Source: Microcebus murinus | Taxonomy: Eukaryota; Chordata; Mammalia; Primates; Cheirogaleidae | Direction of reading: 5' to 3' | DNA length: 64,000 bases | Assembly: GCF_040939455.1 (NCBI RefSeq) | Contig: NC_134136.1 | Location: forward strand, 71,914,501 to 71,978,500 | Shown here: piece after piece, positions 46,848 to 59,022 of the stretch | Position numbering within the stretch: the stretch's first letter is position 1 | Layout: the number at the start of each line of letters is the position of its first letter | Program-made: the position numbers and the translations under genes | The notes under the pieces: model-generated | Databases searched by the model: none | What the model was told of the DNA's origin: nothing | What the model saw: only the letters and a program-made list of their open reading frames with translations

Positions 46848-47161
46848 CTTTTTTGTTGTTTCTTGAGAAAGAATCTAGCTCTGTCATCTGGGCTAGAGTG
46901 CCATGGCATCAGCCTAGCTTACAGCAACCTCAAACTCCTGAGCTCAAGTGATCCTGGGCTCAAGCTATCTTCCTGCCTCAGCCTCCCAAGTACCTGGGTC
47001 TATAGGCATGTGCCACAACACCCAGCTATTTTTTTCTATTTTTAGTAGAGACAGGGTGTCACTCTTGCTCAGGCTGGTCTCGAACTCCTGACCTCAAGTG
47101 ATGCTCTTGCCTTGGCTTCCCAGAGTGCTAAGATTATAGGCATGAGCCACTGCACCTTGCA
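46848..47161 (-). mobile_element. Older Alu SINE
   Basis: Dimeric Alu on the minus strand (agaaagaatctagctctgtc to atgagccactgcaccttgc). It carries an internal partial duplication (gagctcaagtgatcc then gggctcaagctatc) and lacks the agttggccaattaatt segment, so it predates the other two Alus. Confidence 0.9.
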
Positions 47162-47415
47162 TAAGAGGCTACTATGTTAAAATAAAACTGGTTAGGTTAA
47201 TTTGTGTAAAACTTATATTAATGAACAAATAGATACAAAACCATTTATATAATGAATCTTTGTAACCCATATAAGTCCTACTCTCTAACCTCAAGGAGTC
47301 CAACAAGCCCATAGAGGCAGAAGCAATAATGTTCCAATGATAGGACAAGCCAATCTTATTGTTGGATCAGAGGTCAGAGTCCTTTTGAAATATAGTGGTA
47401 TGGTGAACATAAGAT

Positions 47416-47418
<3 letters not shown>
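47162..47418. other. Intergenic sequence
   Basis: Nothing recognised. Confidence 0.35.

Positions 47419-47466
<48 letters not shown>
47419..47466. repeat. (AT)n microsatellite
   Basis: About 24 AT units without interruption. Confidence 0.95.
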
Positions 47467-47469
<3 letters not shown>

Positions 47470-48007
47470 AAAGAACTACACTAGAGTGGCTCATTTAAAT
47501 GATTAAATCCTGTTCACAACTTAAGTAACTTACTGATGGTATGACAGACCAATTAAAAATAACTTACTCTTGGTTATAATGTTGGGAAGTAGCACCACTA
47601 ATAAATAATCCATCATATGGTGAGTAACTCCTTTGGGGCAGCTACTCTCTTAATCTGGATTTTCACAAAAGGAAGAATGAGATAAGGGGTTGGGATGTCA
47701 TTGCAAGATGCAGGAGTGCATCTGTAAGTGGAAACAATGAGACAGGGAAAAATGAAAGGGTTTTGTTTGTGTGGGTTATGTCGATCCAGGTGGCACTGTA
47801 ATTGAGTCCCAAAGGATGAGAAAGGCTTCCAATGAAAAACTCATACAAGGGCCATTTCAGAAGGGGAATAAAATGTGCAAAGTCATACAAGAGGATCACC
47901 TGCTCAGGAGACACCAAGAGGAACAAAAGGATATTTGCAACTGTGTCAAAGATTAAAAAAAGTATCCTAAATGTGCTCAAATGGTACTATGCAATGATTA
48001 ACATCAA
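47467..48007. other. Intergenic sequence, no gene seen
   Basis: Reading frames at 47663-47980 (minus) and 47771-48074 (plus) overlap each other and show no domain; I do not call them. Confidence 0.4.
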
Positions 48008-50812
48008 TGAACTAAATCAACAGTTTTCAAATGTTTTGGTCTCAGAACACGTTTTCATTTTAAATAATTATTAAAGACCCTAAAAATCTTTGTTTAAGGA
48101 GATTATATCAATTGATATTTACCACATTAGAAATTAAACTTAAAAATCATAAAATAAGTATCTATTAATTTAATTAAATACAGTAATAAACCCATAACAT
48201 GTTAATATAATGTTTTATTATAAAACTATGTTTCAAAATGAAATACAATGTGGCAAGCCAAGTAGCATTGCTTTATATTTTTGCCAGTTCCTTTTATTTG
48301 TATAAATTTAAGGAGTACATCTCTGATTTTGTTACATGGATATAATGTGGTAGTGATGGTGAAGTCAGGGCTTTTGGTGTGTCCATCGCCTTAATAACAT
48401 ACATTGTACCCATTAAGTAATTTATTATCATTCTCCTCCCTCATCTCCTACCTTCCATGTTTCCATTGTCTACCATTTCACACTCTACTCCCATGTGTAC
48501 ACATTATTTAGCTCCTACTTTCGAGTGAGAAAATGCAGTATTTGTCTTTCTGTTTCGGAGTTGTTTCATGTAAGATAATGGCCTTCAGTTCCATTCATGT
48601 TACTGCAAAAGACATAATTTCATTTTTTCTTTTAGTTGTGTATGATACCATTGTGTATATATAGCCAGATTTTCTTTATTCAATCATCCACTGATGGACA
48701 GTTATGTTGATTCTGTATCTTTTCTACTGTGAATAGTGCTGGAGTAAACACATGAATGTAGATATCTTTTTTATATAATGATTTACTTTCCTTTAGGCAG
48801 ATACTCAGTTGTGAACTTGCTGGATTGAATGAAAGTTCTATTTTTAGTTATTTGAGAAATCTCCATACTGTTTTCCATAGAGATTGGACTAATTCATATT
48901 CCAACCAATAGTATGTAAGAGTTTCCTTTTCTCCACATTTTTGCCAGTACCTGTAATATAGTTTCTTTTTAATAATAGCCATTCTGGTTGATGTAAGATG
49001 ATATCTCACTGTGGTTTTAATTTGCATTTCTCATGCAATGATATCTCATTGTGGTTTTAATTTGATGATTACTGATGTTGAACATTTTTACATGGCCATT
49101 GGCCATTTGTATGTTTTCTTTCAAAAATCTATCTATTCATGTCCTTTGCCCACTTTTTAATGGGATTATTCTTTTTGTTGCTGTTGAGTTCCTTGTAAAT
49201 TCTAGATATTAGTCCCTTATTGGGTGCAAATATTTGCAAATATAATTTGTAAAGATTTTCTCCCATTCTGCAGGTTGTCTGTACACTGTATTGATTATTT
49301 TGTTTGCTATACAGAAGTTTTTTAGTTTAATTAGGTCCCATTTATCTATTTTTGTTTTTGTTGCCTATGCTTTTGTGTACCTAGTCATGAATTTTTTGCC
49401 TAGAAAAATGTATAGAGAAGTTTTCCCCAGGCTTTCTTCTAGTATTTTTATAGTTTCAGATCTTCCATTTAAGTCTTCAAGCCATCTTGACTTGATTTTT
49501 GTATGTGGTGAGAGATAAGGATCCAGTTTCATTTTTCTGTGTATGGAAATCCCATTTTCCAGCATCATTTATTGAAAAGAGTATCTTTTCCCCTGTATAT
49601 GTTTTTGTATATTTTGTCAAAGATCAGTTGGCTATAGATATGTGATTTTATTTCTGGATTCTCTACAAACCTCTTTAATATCTAAGTTAATAAAAGACAA
49701 TTATATTCTTGTACATGTTTTTTCATTTGAATTATAGTGATATGCTATTTTGGTTGATGCATATAAGGAAAGTTTAGTCTCACACAAATATCTAGTTTGA
49801 GAAGGAAGAAGTATTTTAATTATATTTTAAACCAATTTTGGATATTCTTTGATATTACAACAAAACTCAGTAGGAATTTCTTAAAGGCAATTGTAATGTG
49901 AAATCTCAAATCATGTAAGGGAACATTTTGCATGATGAATAGATTTTTTTCACATGGATGATTTTGTAATGTATGCATGGCCATAAAAAATAATTTTTGA
50001 TACAAGCATGCAATGTGCAATGATATCATTAAAACCCATAAATATGTACAACTATTATGTATCCATAAAAATTAAAAATATAAAATATTAAAAGTACTGC
50101 TTCACATTTGTTAATACAATCATCCATCTCATGGGAAATGCTTTAAGTATTGGGCAGCAATGAAACTCATGGTGATGAATATAAAATTTCCAAAAGTCCA
50201 TTTTTTTTGCTTTAATTGTCAAACATTATCATTGGCAGTAGCTACTGTCTTTTGTTTTCCTTAAAGGAATAAACATATTTCATTTGTTTTTGAGGAAATG
50301 TATGCAAAATAATTAAGTTTAACATAACTATCTCTGTCAGTTATTCTTTCAGTTGAACAATAGTGTTACATGAAATATAATAGTTAATGCAGTTCATCAC
50401 TCAAGGAATTGCACAATTTTTTTTTCCAAAGATGATCATTGTACTTCATTATCTGCTTTTAGAAGTGATTTATATATACTTCTGATTTTTTCACAGAGTG
50501 TATTAAAACGACACTTTCAAGGGGGCAGAATTAATTAAATTAATAATCTTTACTGTTTCATCAAGTACATTCTTAAGTGAAACTGGATTTTTTTAACTGA
50601 GTGTGCATGGCAATGAAGAATACAGTTACCACTTGTACAGTTTGATGCCACTTCTTTTATTTGTGCTAAGGCAGTAGCTGTTTTACCTAGCATTGATTTT
50701 ATACCATCATTACAAATGTCAACACAGTGAAAAAAAATTGTTTTGACCTTGCAGATCCTCTGGCAGCTTCATGGGGGAACCCTAGGTGCCTATGCAACAC
50801 CACTGCTATAAA
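48008..50812 (+). mobile_element. Charlie-type hAT transposon remnant, split by an L1
   Basis: The left end (caacagttttcaaatgtttt, ggtctcag) resembles the CAGTGGTTCTCAAACTTT-type Charlie terminus, followed by ttgatatttaccacattaga. The element resumes at about 49664 (ctctttaatatctaagttaa), continues with gatatgctattttggttgat, and ends near 50812 (ttttgaccttgcagatcctc, caccactgct). The interval 48286-49663 is an inserted L1. The transposase region is too decayed to translate. The family name within Charlie is uncertain; a short L1-like or A-rich insert may lie at about 50010-50095. Confidence 0.65.
48286..49663 (-). mobile_element. Old L1 (L1MA/PB-like), 3' portion
   Basis: The minus strand reads ORF2 C-terminus to an old-style 3' UTR. 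Plus-strand landmarks are ttctcctccctcatctccta, atggccttcagttccattca, tcctttgcccactttttaat and ggatccagtttcatttttct. A 30-base block around gatatctcactgtggttt is repeated at 48999 and 49040. It interrupts the Charlie element. Confidence 0.85.
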
Positions 50813-51938
50813 TATTCCAAAATTGTCTTCAAAACATTATAAGATAGAGGCTTATAATGGTCCTCTTACTTCTAGTTCCATTGTTTGAAAGTTGACCCTG
50901 AAGTTGTTAATTTTCTTGTACTTCCAATCTTCCTTGTTGCATTAGTTTGGGTCTCTTTCCAAGACAATATTAAGTATGCAAAGGTTTTATTTATAGAGAA
51001 ACTAAGAGGTGGTGAGAGCCTTCATACTGTGATTCAGGTCTGACACCTCTGGAAGTAGAGAGGGAAGAAAGAAGGATTGGATAGAGAGAGGCTTATATTA
51101 CAGGGCGGGTCCAAGGGTGATTTAGTCAGGTCAGTGCAGATATCTCAAGCCAAAATCTCTCATTGTAGAAGTTCCATGTCCCTCCACAATGGACCTCCAC
51201 CATGTTCAGTCATTGACTGGGTGAAACACATGGGTGTCAAGAACTTGGCAGGCATATAGTGGTAGATACAGAAGGACAATGTCTAAAACCATGAGTTTAT
51301 CATGCTCCCTGCAGTATGAAATATGACTGCCACATTATTATGACCCCTACAGACCACTCCTTGCACCAAATAGATCCATGTTCAAGCAAGGTTTGGGAAT
51401 ATCATCCATGGTTTTCGTGGTTCTATCTTCTTGAGGAAAAACTTAGAAACAAGAGTTTTGTGGACAAACTACAATCATTGTCACTGTAGTTTATCTTGGG
51501 GGCACAGCTGGCACTCATCTCCCTCTCTTCTTCACTGTTCAGTCTACATTTCTTTACCCTCAACTGTCACTTTCATAGAAAAGCAGAGAGAATCAGAAGC
51601 TGCAAAGAATTCCTATATTCTAGGTGGAACGAGGGGATATGGACCAGGATACCAGAATCTATATCCTTATTTACTACAGCAATCTTGTTAGGTGAGATAA
51701 ATAGATATATACACATGTAGATTTTTGTATATCAATTACAACTCAATAAAGCTATTTTTGAAAAAAACTATACAGCTGGAAATTGGTGTAGCTAATGTTT
51801 AAATTCCATTTTTTAAATGTCTGAGCCACACTGGTTTAGACATAGAAGGCCTTATTTGAATGATATGACACTTACTTGCTCAACATATCACTCTGCAAGA
51901 TCACTCCATGGAGATAATGTAGAATGACCAAGAGGCAT
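50813..51938. other. Intergenic sequence, no gene seen
   Basis: About 1.1 kb. Frames at 51077-51259 and 51431-51720 show no supporting features. An actcaataaagctatttttg block near 51730 may be an old L1 end. Confidence 0.4.
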
Positions 51939-52176
51939 TAGCATGAAACAGTATTTTTTTTTTTATTTTGGCATATTATGGGGGTACAGATTTTAAGGTT
52001 TCAATAAATGCCCATTTCTCCCCCTCCCCCAAAAAGTCTGAGTCTCCATCATGACCATCCCCCAGATGGTGCACATCTCACTCATTATGTATGTATATAC
52101 CCGCCCCCCTCCCCTCTCCCGCCTGCCCAGTACCCTATTACTGTAGCACCTATGTGTCCACTTAGGTGCTACTCAG

Positions 52177-53819
52177 TTAATACCAGTTTGCTGGAGAATA
52201 TATCTGGTGCTTGTTTTTCCATTCTTGGGATACTTCACTTAGTAGTATGGGTTCCAGCTCTAATCAGGAAAATATAAGATGTGCTATATCACCATTGTTT
52301 CTTAGAGCTGAATAGTACTCCATGGTATACATATACCACATTTTATTAATCCATTCTTGGATTGATGGGCACTTGGGCTGTTTCCACAGCCTTGCAATTA
52401 TGAATTGTGCTGCTATAAACATTCGAGTGCAGGTGTCTTTTTTGTAGAGTGTCACTGGATCATTTGGGTAGATGCCCAGCAATGGGATTGCTGGATCAAA
52501 TGGTAGATTCACTTGTATCGCTTTAAGGTATCTCCATATTGCTTTCCACAGAGGTTGAACTAGTTTGCAGTCCCACCAGCAGTGTAGGAGTGTTCCTCTC
52601 TCTCCGCAACCACGCCAGCATTTATTGTTTGGAGATTTTTTGATAAAGGCCATTTTCACTGGGGTTAAGTGATATCTCATTGTGGTTTTGATTTGCATTT
52701 CCCTGATGATTAGAGATGTTGAGCATTTCTTCATATGTTTGTTGGCCATTCTTCTGTCTTCTTTAGAAAAATTTCTGTTCAAGTCCTTTGCCCTCTTTTA
52801 ATGGGGTTATTTGATTTTTTCTTCCTAATTTTCGTGAGTTCTAAGTATATTCTAGTTATCAGTCCCTTATCAGATGCATAGGATGCAAAAATTTTCTCCC
52901 ATTCTGTAGGTTGTCTGTTTACTTTCATGACTATTTATTTGGCTGTGCAGAAGCTTTGTAGTTTGATCATGTCCCATTTATTTATTTTTGTTGCTGCTGT
53001 GATTGCCTTTGGGGACTTCTTCATAAACTCTTTGCCCAGGCCGATGTCTAGGAGAGTGTTTCCAACTTTTTCCTCTAGAGTTCTAATAGTTTCATATCTT
53101 AGGTTTAAGTCTGTTATCCAACGTTAGTTGGATTTTGTGAGAGGTGAAAGGTGTGGGTCCTGTTTTAGCCTTCTACAGGTGGCTATCCAGTTTTCCCAGC
53201 ACCATTGATTGAAGAGGGATTCTTTTCCCCAGCGTATGTTTTTGTCTGCTTTGTCAAAGATGAGATGGCTATATGAGGATGGTTTTATATCAGGATTCTC
53301 ACAACTGTTCCACTGGTCAATATTCCAGTGGGGTGTTGAAATCTCCGGCGATTATGGAGTTGCTATTAATCCATTTGCTTAGCTCCAGTAAGGTTTGCTT
53401 TATGAATCTGGGTGCACCTGAGTTGGGTGCATATATATTTAAAATTGTTATCTCTTCTTGTTGGACTGTGCCCTTCACCATTTTATAATGACCCTCTTTG
53501 TCTTTTACTACTTTTGTTGGTTTAAAAACTAAATTGTCTGAAATTAGAACTGCCACACCAGCCTTCTTTTGGCTTCTATTTGCTTGGAATATTGATCTCC
53601 ACCCTTTTATTTTTAGTCTATGTGCATCCTTGTAGGTTAGATGTGTTTCCTGAAGACAGCATATACTTGGCCTTATTTTCTTATCCATTCAGCCAACCTA
53701 TGTCTCTTGAGTGGAGAGTTTAAGCCATTCACATTTATTGAGAGAACTGATAGGTAAGGTAGATTACTGATCATTCTGTTGGGTTGGATGTTGTTGCTAT
53801 GATTTCTGTCTTGAGCCAT
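52177..53819 (-). pseudogene. L1-D ORF2, deleted in the middle
   Basis: Starts at the usual ATG (53817-53819). It encodes the endonuclease N-terminal half, including LQETH and AGDFN, with a frameshift near 53672. It then joins at about 53325 directly to the C-terminal region. Half of the endonuclease and the whole RT catalytic core, including FADD, are absent. The C-terminal CX3CX7HX4C block ([18 protein letters not shown], 52568-52621) remains. Confidence 0.94.
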
Positions 53820-53860
53820 TGTAATATCTGGCCTTTAATATCTTTGGGTTTTGGTTGTTT

Positions 53861-54853
53861 TTATATTCGTGGGTTATTATTATGATGTTCCATGCATAAT
53901 GCTGTTTTAAGTACTTCTTGTAGGGCTGTTCTTGCCTTGGTGAATTCTCTGAGCCTCTGCTCGTCTGAAAATGTTTTTATTTCTCCTTCATATACGAAGC
54001 TTAGTTTTACAGGGAATAATATTCTAGGCTGGGCATTGTTTTGTTTCAAAAGAGTGAGAATGGGGCCCCAGTCTCTCCTTGCTTGTAAAGTCTCATTAGA
54101 GAAGTCTGAAGTTATTCGAATTGGCTTTCCCTTGTATGTTACTTGCTTCTTTTGTCTTACAGCTCTTAGAAGGACCTCTTAAGTTGATACTTTGGTCAGT
54201 ATGATGACTGCATGTCGTGACGTCTTCCTGTTTGCGTTGAATCTCCCAGGGCTCCTCTGAGTTTCTTGAACTTGTATATCAAGATTTTGAGCAAGGCCTG
54301 GGAAATTTTCCTCTATTATATCTTCAAACAGCTTGTCCAACCCTTGAGTGTTGTCTTCTTCCCCTTCTTGTAACCCTATGACCCTCACATTAGGTTTCAT
54401 CACATAATCCCACAGCTCTTGTAGGCTTTGCTCTTTTCTCTTGTTTCTCTGCTCTATTTCTGTGACTGATTTATTTAATTGGAGGGTGTTATCTTCAAGC
54501 TCTGAGATTCTTTCTTCTGTTTGATCTACCCTGTTCTTGAGACTTTCCACTGTATTTTGTAGTTCCTTGAATTGATTTTTCATTTCCAGGAGTTCGGTTA
54601 CACTTTTCTTCAATGTGTCTATTTCTTTTCTCATATCCTGGAGACTTTTTGTGGTTTCTTTGTGTTGGTTATTGAGTTGTTGTTGCAGCTGGGTGAGTGT
54701 TCTTATGTTCCACATACGAAATTCCTCTTCTGTCATATTGGTTGCCTGATTTTGGTCGGTGTTCATTTCTAGGGGGCTGGTGCTCCTCTTTGGAGGTGTG
54801 TTTTCCGTTTGGTTCTTCATATTTCCTGAGTTCTTTCGCTGATTTCTTCCCAT
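53861..54853 (-). pseudogene. L1-D ORF1 with one in-frame TAA
   Basis: A 330-codon frame from the first family Met (MGRNQRKNSG) with a single stop at codon 225 (54179-54181), where L1-B has a lysine in TKEALL. The piece before the stop keeps the coiled coil and the RNA-recognition domain; the C-terminal domain is cut off. A few coiled-coil residues are missing relative to L1-B, as in L1-C. Confidence 0.93.
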
Positions 54854-55302
54854 GTCGATCAGTTGTTGTTTCTTTCCTTAGGTTATTGTTTGGGTATTCA
54901 CACACCTTGTTTAGTTTCTGAGGCGTTAGGTGGTGCCTGTGGGTGAAATTGGACCACTCCCTGTATATTGAGTCAGTGGGTGCCGTGGAAAGGCTGTGCA
55001 AGATGCCGTCCCTGTCAGTAGGTGGCGTTTGCTTGGAGGAACAGGCTATGGTGTTGATTTTGAGTCCTGTTATCAGCTCTGGTTCTGGGCGGAGGTGGGT
55101 TGGGTAAGCCTGCCCTCAGGCCGTTAGCAGGGTTCAAAGTTCTGTTCTCTGCTTCCAGGGAAAGCTGTCAGGGCGGGGCTGGAATGGTCCCGCTCAGCCA
55201 GAAAGTCTGGGTGTGGGGGTGGGGCTTTCTGAGACCCCCAGTCTGCAGCGGGCCTCCCATCTTTCCACCCTCCCCAACTCCGCAGTTACTCCTGGGCCTC
55301 TC

Positions 55303-55842
55303 TTAGCAGGCCAGACCACAAGCCACCAGGCCTTCCCGGACTGTGATGCCGGCGGGGAGTTTCCCTGTACAGGAATGCCACCTGGGTTGGGCGCACGGCC
55401 TCCTCCTGGGAGGAGGGTTGCCCTCTAGGATGCTGATCCGCCCCTGGAGGCACACAGACCTCAGTAGGCTGTTCAGGTATAACCCTTCTGTGCCCTGGGC
55501 AATGCTAGCCCTTGGTGCAGGGGATCTGGTCTGCAGGTCCGACCTCTGGGTCCCAGAGTTCAAACTGTATTCCCACCAGGGAGAGGATTTCCGGTCCTTA
55601 TTCACCCACAGGGAGCCCAAACTGGGTCTATGTCTCTCAGCCTCTGAGTCGGCACCGTTTTCCTGGGAACACGGTGCCAGCAGCACCTGGGAGGGTGGGC
55701 GGGGTCGCAAACGGGAAGGTCCCGTTCCCTGGAGGTGCCTCCAGCTGGTGGATGTATTGTCTCTCTGGGCAGCCGCGGGTAGGGTTGGCGGAGGGGAGGG
55801 GGAGGCAATATGCTGCCTGCCACGAGGCTCGGGTCCGTGCAC
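55303..55842 (-). other. Long sense reading frame in the L1-D 5' UTR
   Basis: 179 codons, homologous to the 238-codon frame of L1-C (32299-33015) in the same phase, ending earlier. No known domain. Coding status unproven. Confidence 0.3.
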
Positions 55843-56236
55843 ACGGAGGTGCCCGGAGGGAGTTGGGAACCTGGTGCCACGTCTGCTACAGGCTCACCGT
55901 TGGCCGGCGGCGGCAGTCTCTGGGCTGGTGTCCGCAGGTCTCTCCGCCCGCTGGGGAGCCCACCAGCAGTCCCGAATGCAGGGGAGGGGAAACAGCGAAT
56001 CCACCTACCCTTGCCGCTGGTCTCTGGGCTGCTCCGGTGGTCTCAGCCTCCAGTTCTCCTCCGCTGCCTCCTCCCGTGGAGTCTCCTGGGGTCTCAGGTA
56101 CCCCTCCTTCCGGCCCTTGTCCGCTGTATGCTCGTCTTCATGCTTCTTTCCTCTAGTTTCTGCTAGAATCTGTCTTTTCTTCAGAGACCCTCTCTCTGTA
56201 GGTGTTATTTGTCCGCCATCTTGCTCCCTAGCATGA
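55343..56236 (+). other. Long antisense reading frame across the L1-D 5' UTR
   Basis: 297 codons on the strand opposite L1-D, covering most of its leader and ending 8 bases past the L1 start. L1-C has a homologous antisense frame (32568-33083, minus) sharing the GSFP...HLGWAHGLLLGGGLPS stretch. Primate L1s are known for an antisense ORF0 in the 5' UTR; I cannot show that this frame corresponds to it. GC-rich composition alone could keep it open. Confidence 0.3.
56213..56222 (-). promoter_or_regulatory. YY1-type motif at the L1-D start
   Basis: ccgccatctt on the plus strand (aagatggcgg on the L1 strand), a few bases inside the L1 5' end. Confidence 0.7.
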
Positions 56237-56242
56237 AACAGT

Positions 56243-56719
56243 TTAAGCATCTGAAGGTGGTTCTTGCTTTCCTGGCATCATAATGTGAGATAATTCTACA
56301 CTTTGATAATATTAAATATGGATTCCTTCCAATAGGTAATTCCATAGGGATGGTATCTTTTTAAACCTTAACCTTTCCTTTATAAAGAAATTATGAAAAC
56401 TTACCACTAAATCCTCATTAATAACTGTTGTTATCTGGCATTTGATGTATGCTTAATGGTTCCTGCTGTTTCTTGAGAAGTAAATACAATTTTACAGCAC
56501 CTAATTTTCCTGTGAGCCTATCATCAGGCCTCATCTATAGATCTCTAAGGACATTTAGCTCTTAACCACTTTCTTTTATTTTACTTTCAATACTTTTATT
56601 TTATAAAATAATCATTGCTTCCTTTAAAAATTTGCTCCTCAAAAGTAATGTCACTCTCCTAACTCCTGTAAACAATACAATTGAATTAGATTTTTAGTAA
56701 GAGGTTAAGACTATCACCT
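56243..56719. other. Intergenic sequence, no gene seen
   Basis: AT-rich; nothing recognised. Confidence 0.4.
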
Positions 56720-56835
56720 CATTGCCTCACCTTTATTTTACAGATCATGAAATCAAGACCCAGAAAATAAGACAACAGTAAACTTTCTAAAGTAATAAAG
56801 CAAGTTAGTGGCAGAGTTGGCAGTAGATGGAGGTA
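56720..56835 (-). mobile_element. MIR SINE
   Basis: ttattttacagatcatgaaa, tcaagacccagaaaataaga and aagttagtggcagagttggc are the MIR complement. Confidence 0.7.
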
Positions 56836-57634
56836 CCACCAAAGAACTTTCAGGCAGACAAGAGAAATGTACAATCTGAGATAATTGTTATTTGGCAAGA
56901 TGAGAGCTAAAGGAAACAGTGAGGCAGTAAATAGATAATAATAGCATTTGATAGAATTAGCATGAATGTATGCCCTCTTTGGTTTGACTTTAACAAGTCA
57001 AATAATTCCTACTAATCCTATCTCCTGGTTTTAGTCTGTTTCATGGCTTTGCCCCTCTTATTGTTCTCCATGAGGGCAGTTATAAATATAGAAGGAATTT
57101 TATATCTAATGTAATATAAAGATAAAATGAATGCTGTCAGATACATCATTAAAAAAGATCATCGCTATGATAACAAGACTGTATTTAATGTAATTTGTTT
57201 GCCTATATTTATCATCTTTCTTTGCTTAAATGACAAAATATCTGTACAAAGACTCCATGCATATAGCATCACAATTGCTCAAATACTCCTCTCCAACCAT
57301 ATGTGCTAGAATTTCCATAAAGATTCCCCTTGGTTGATTTCACTTTTATTCACAAAATTTTCTGTCAAGGTCTCCTCACTCATCTAGCAATATGCTAGTT
57401 TTTAGATTGCTAACAGCCCACCATTATCTCTTATTCTTCTCTAAATTATGCTCCACTTTTCTGCTTAAGTCAAGGAAATAATATGCCATGATATATTGAG
57501 AGACGGGTCTTTGTGCACTGTAGAAAGAGAAGAAAGGCTGGCAGACTGAAATGATCTGGCATGATTCCAGAGGTGAAGTCGTATGTCCCAGATATTAATA
57601 GTTAGGGAAGGTGGGGGTATTAAGGTGACTGAAG

Positions 57635-57637
<3 letters not shown>
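56836..57637. other. Intergenic sequence, no gene seen
   Basis: The 60-residue frame at 57127-57309 has no supporting feature. Confidence 0.4.

Positions 57638-57685
<48 letters not shown>
57638..57685. repeat. (TG)n microsatellite
   Basis: About 24 uninterrupted TG units. Confidence 0.95.
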
Positions 57686-57690
<5 letters not shown>

Positions 57691-58655
57691 CAGGGATGGC
57701 TAGTCTCTGACCTCTGACAAATTGTTGAGTATCACCCTCCCACACCAGGAAGCCTTGTGGAGCAATTCAAGTTTCCTTGTACTTCCTATCTTTCATCTGG
57801 GGCCGGATCTAGGGACAGCAATAGGTGGAGAAATATAGAATTAGAAAAATTAGAGTGAAAAATGTTATTTGTACTGAACATATAAAAATGTTAATTATTT
57901 CAATTCCTCGTACTTCCTACATCATCTTCTATACAGTAAACCAGAGTTGCACAAGTCACTAAAAATATTTGGAATTGAATATGGTTACATTGATCAAGCT
58001 AGTCCAGATTACACTACAGTAACAAACAACCCTCACATCTTAATGACTTAAAATAAGAAGTTTATTTCTTACTCAGATGACATATCCATCATTGTTCCAC
58101 AGAGGAGCTTAGCTATTATAGTCACTTGCCTCCTGGTTGTCAGAATAGCCATTATCTTATAGCATTGCTTGTCAATGTGTAAGAGGGAAAAAAGAATCTC
58201 TAAAGTCCTATATTATTAATTACATGATCCATTGAGGAAGTAATACAGTCACTTCTGTTCACATTCATTAGGCAGAACTAGTCAAGCATACTACACAATC
58301 ACAAATGGTTGGGTAGTGCAATTCTACCATGTGCCCAAAAGAAAAACCTAATGTATGTGGCAAACAAATGTAGTAGCTATCACAATGTCATAAAAATGTT
58401 GCTTTTGTTCCCCTGTCTTATTACTCTCAACAAAATATTAAAACATAGCTATCTTAGATCAATTATCTGAATTATCTTGACAAGTCTGCCCTTCAGCCTC
58501 TTTCAAGTGAAGTGATCTCACTACCTAACTAGACAGAATATCCTATATTTAGATACTTGTCATTAATACTCAAGAAGATTTATCCTTATATTTAGCTGAA
58601 ATTTGATTTGTTGTAATTATATTCACCCAGGGTCTGTACTCTAGAAAAATCATAA
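57686..58655. other. Intergenic sequence, possible old LTR near 57990-58200
   Basis: cagtaacaaacaaccctcac, ttaaaataagaagtttattt and gttccacagaggagcttagc look like part of a decayed mammalian repeat, family not identified. No gene seen. Confidence 0.35.
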
Positions 58656-58916
58656 TACAGTCAATCCTTTGTATATGTGGGGAACTGGTTCAAGGACCCT
58701 CCCAACTGCACCCCTCAGTATGCCCAAGTCTATGCATACTGAAGTCCCACAGAGCCCTGCATAACCACATGTATAAAAATATGCCCTCCATATTCATGAG
58801 TTTCATGTCCCACTAATATGCTATTTTCAATCCTGATTTGACTAGAAAAAAGGCATATAAATGGATTTGAGCACTTCAAGCCTGTATTGTTCAAAGGTCA
58901 AGGGTATATTAATAAT
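58656..58916 (+). mobile_element. Tigger-like non-autonomous mariner element
   Basis: Starts TACAGTCAATCCTTTGTATA and ends near ttcaaaggtcaagggta, with gggaactggttcaaggaccc, catactgaagtcccacagag and gcctgtattgttcaaagg in the expected order. The terminal sequences are roughly inverted (acagtcaatcc and the complement of tcaagggta), and TA flanks fit mariner target choice. Confidence 0.7.
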
Positions 58917-59022
58917 AGTAGAAATAATGGTATGCATATATAAATATATTCATTTCATCCTGGAAAGAATTTTTCACATTAGGCAGTATTATAATCTCTA
59001 TTTAAATAATGACCATGATTAT

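Larger units (their letters stand above)
51953..56228 (-). mobile_element. L1-D: LINE-1 with both ends and a 2.2-kb internal deletion
   Basis: Minus-strand L1 with a full 5' UTR and intact tail, bounded by the 14-bp duplication tagcatgaaacagt (51939-51952 and 56229-56242). At 53325 the sequence jumps from the ORF2 C-terminal region to the endonuclease, removing about 2.2 kb relative to L1-C (between its positions about 34860 and 37081). ORF1 has one nonsense codon. Otherwise very similar to L1-B, so young. Confidence 0.96.
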
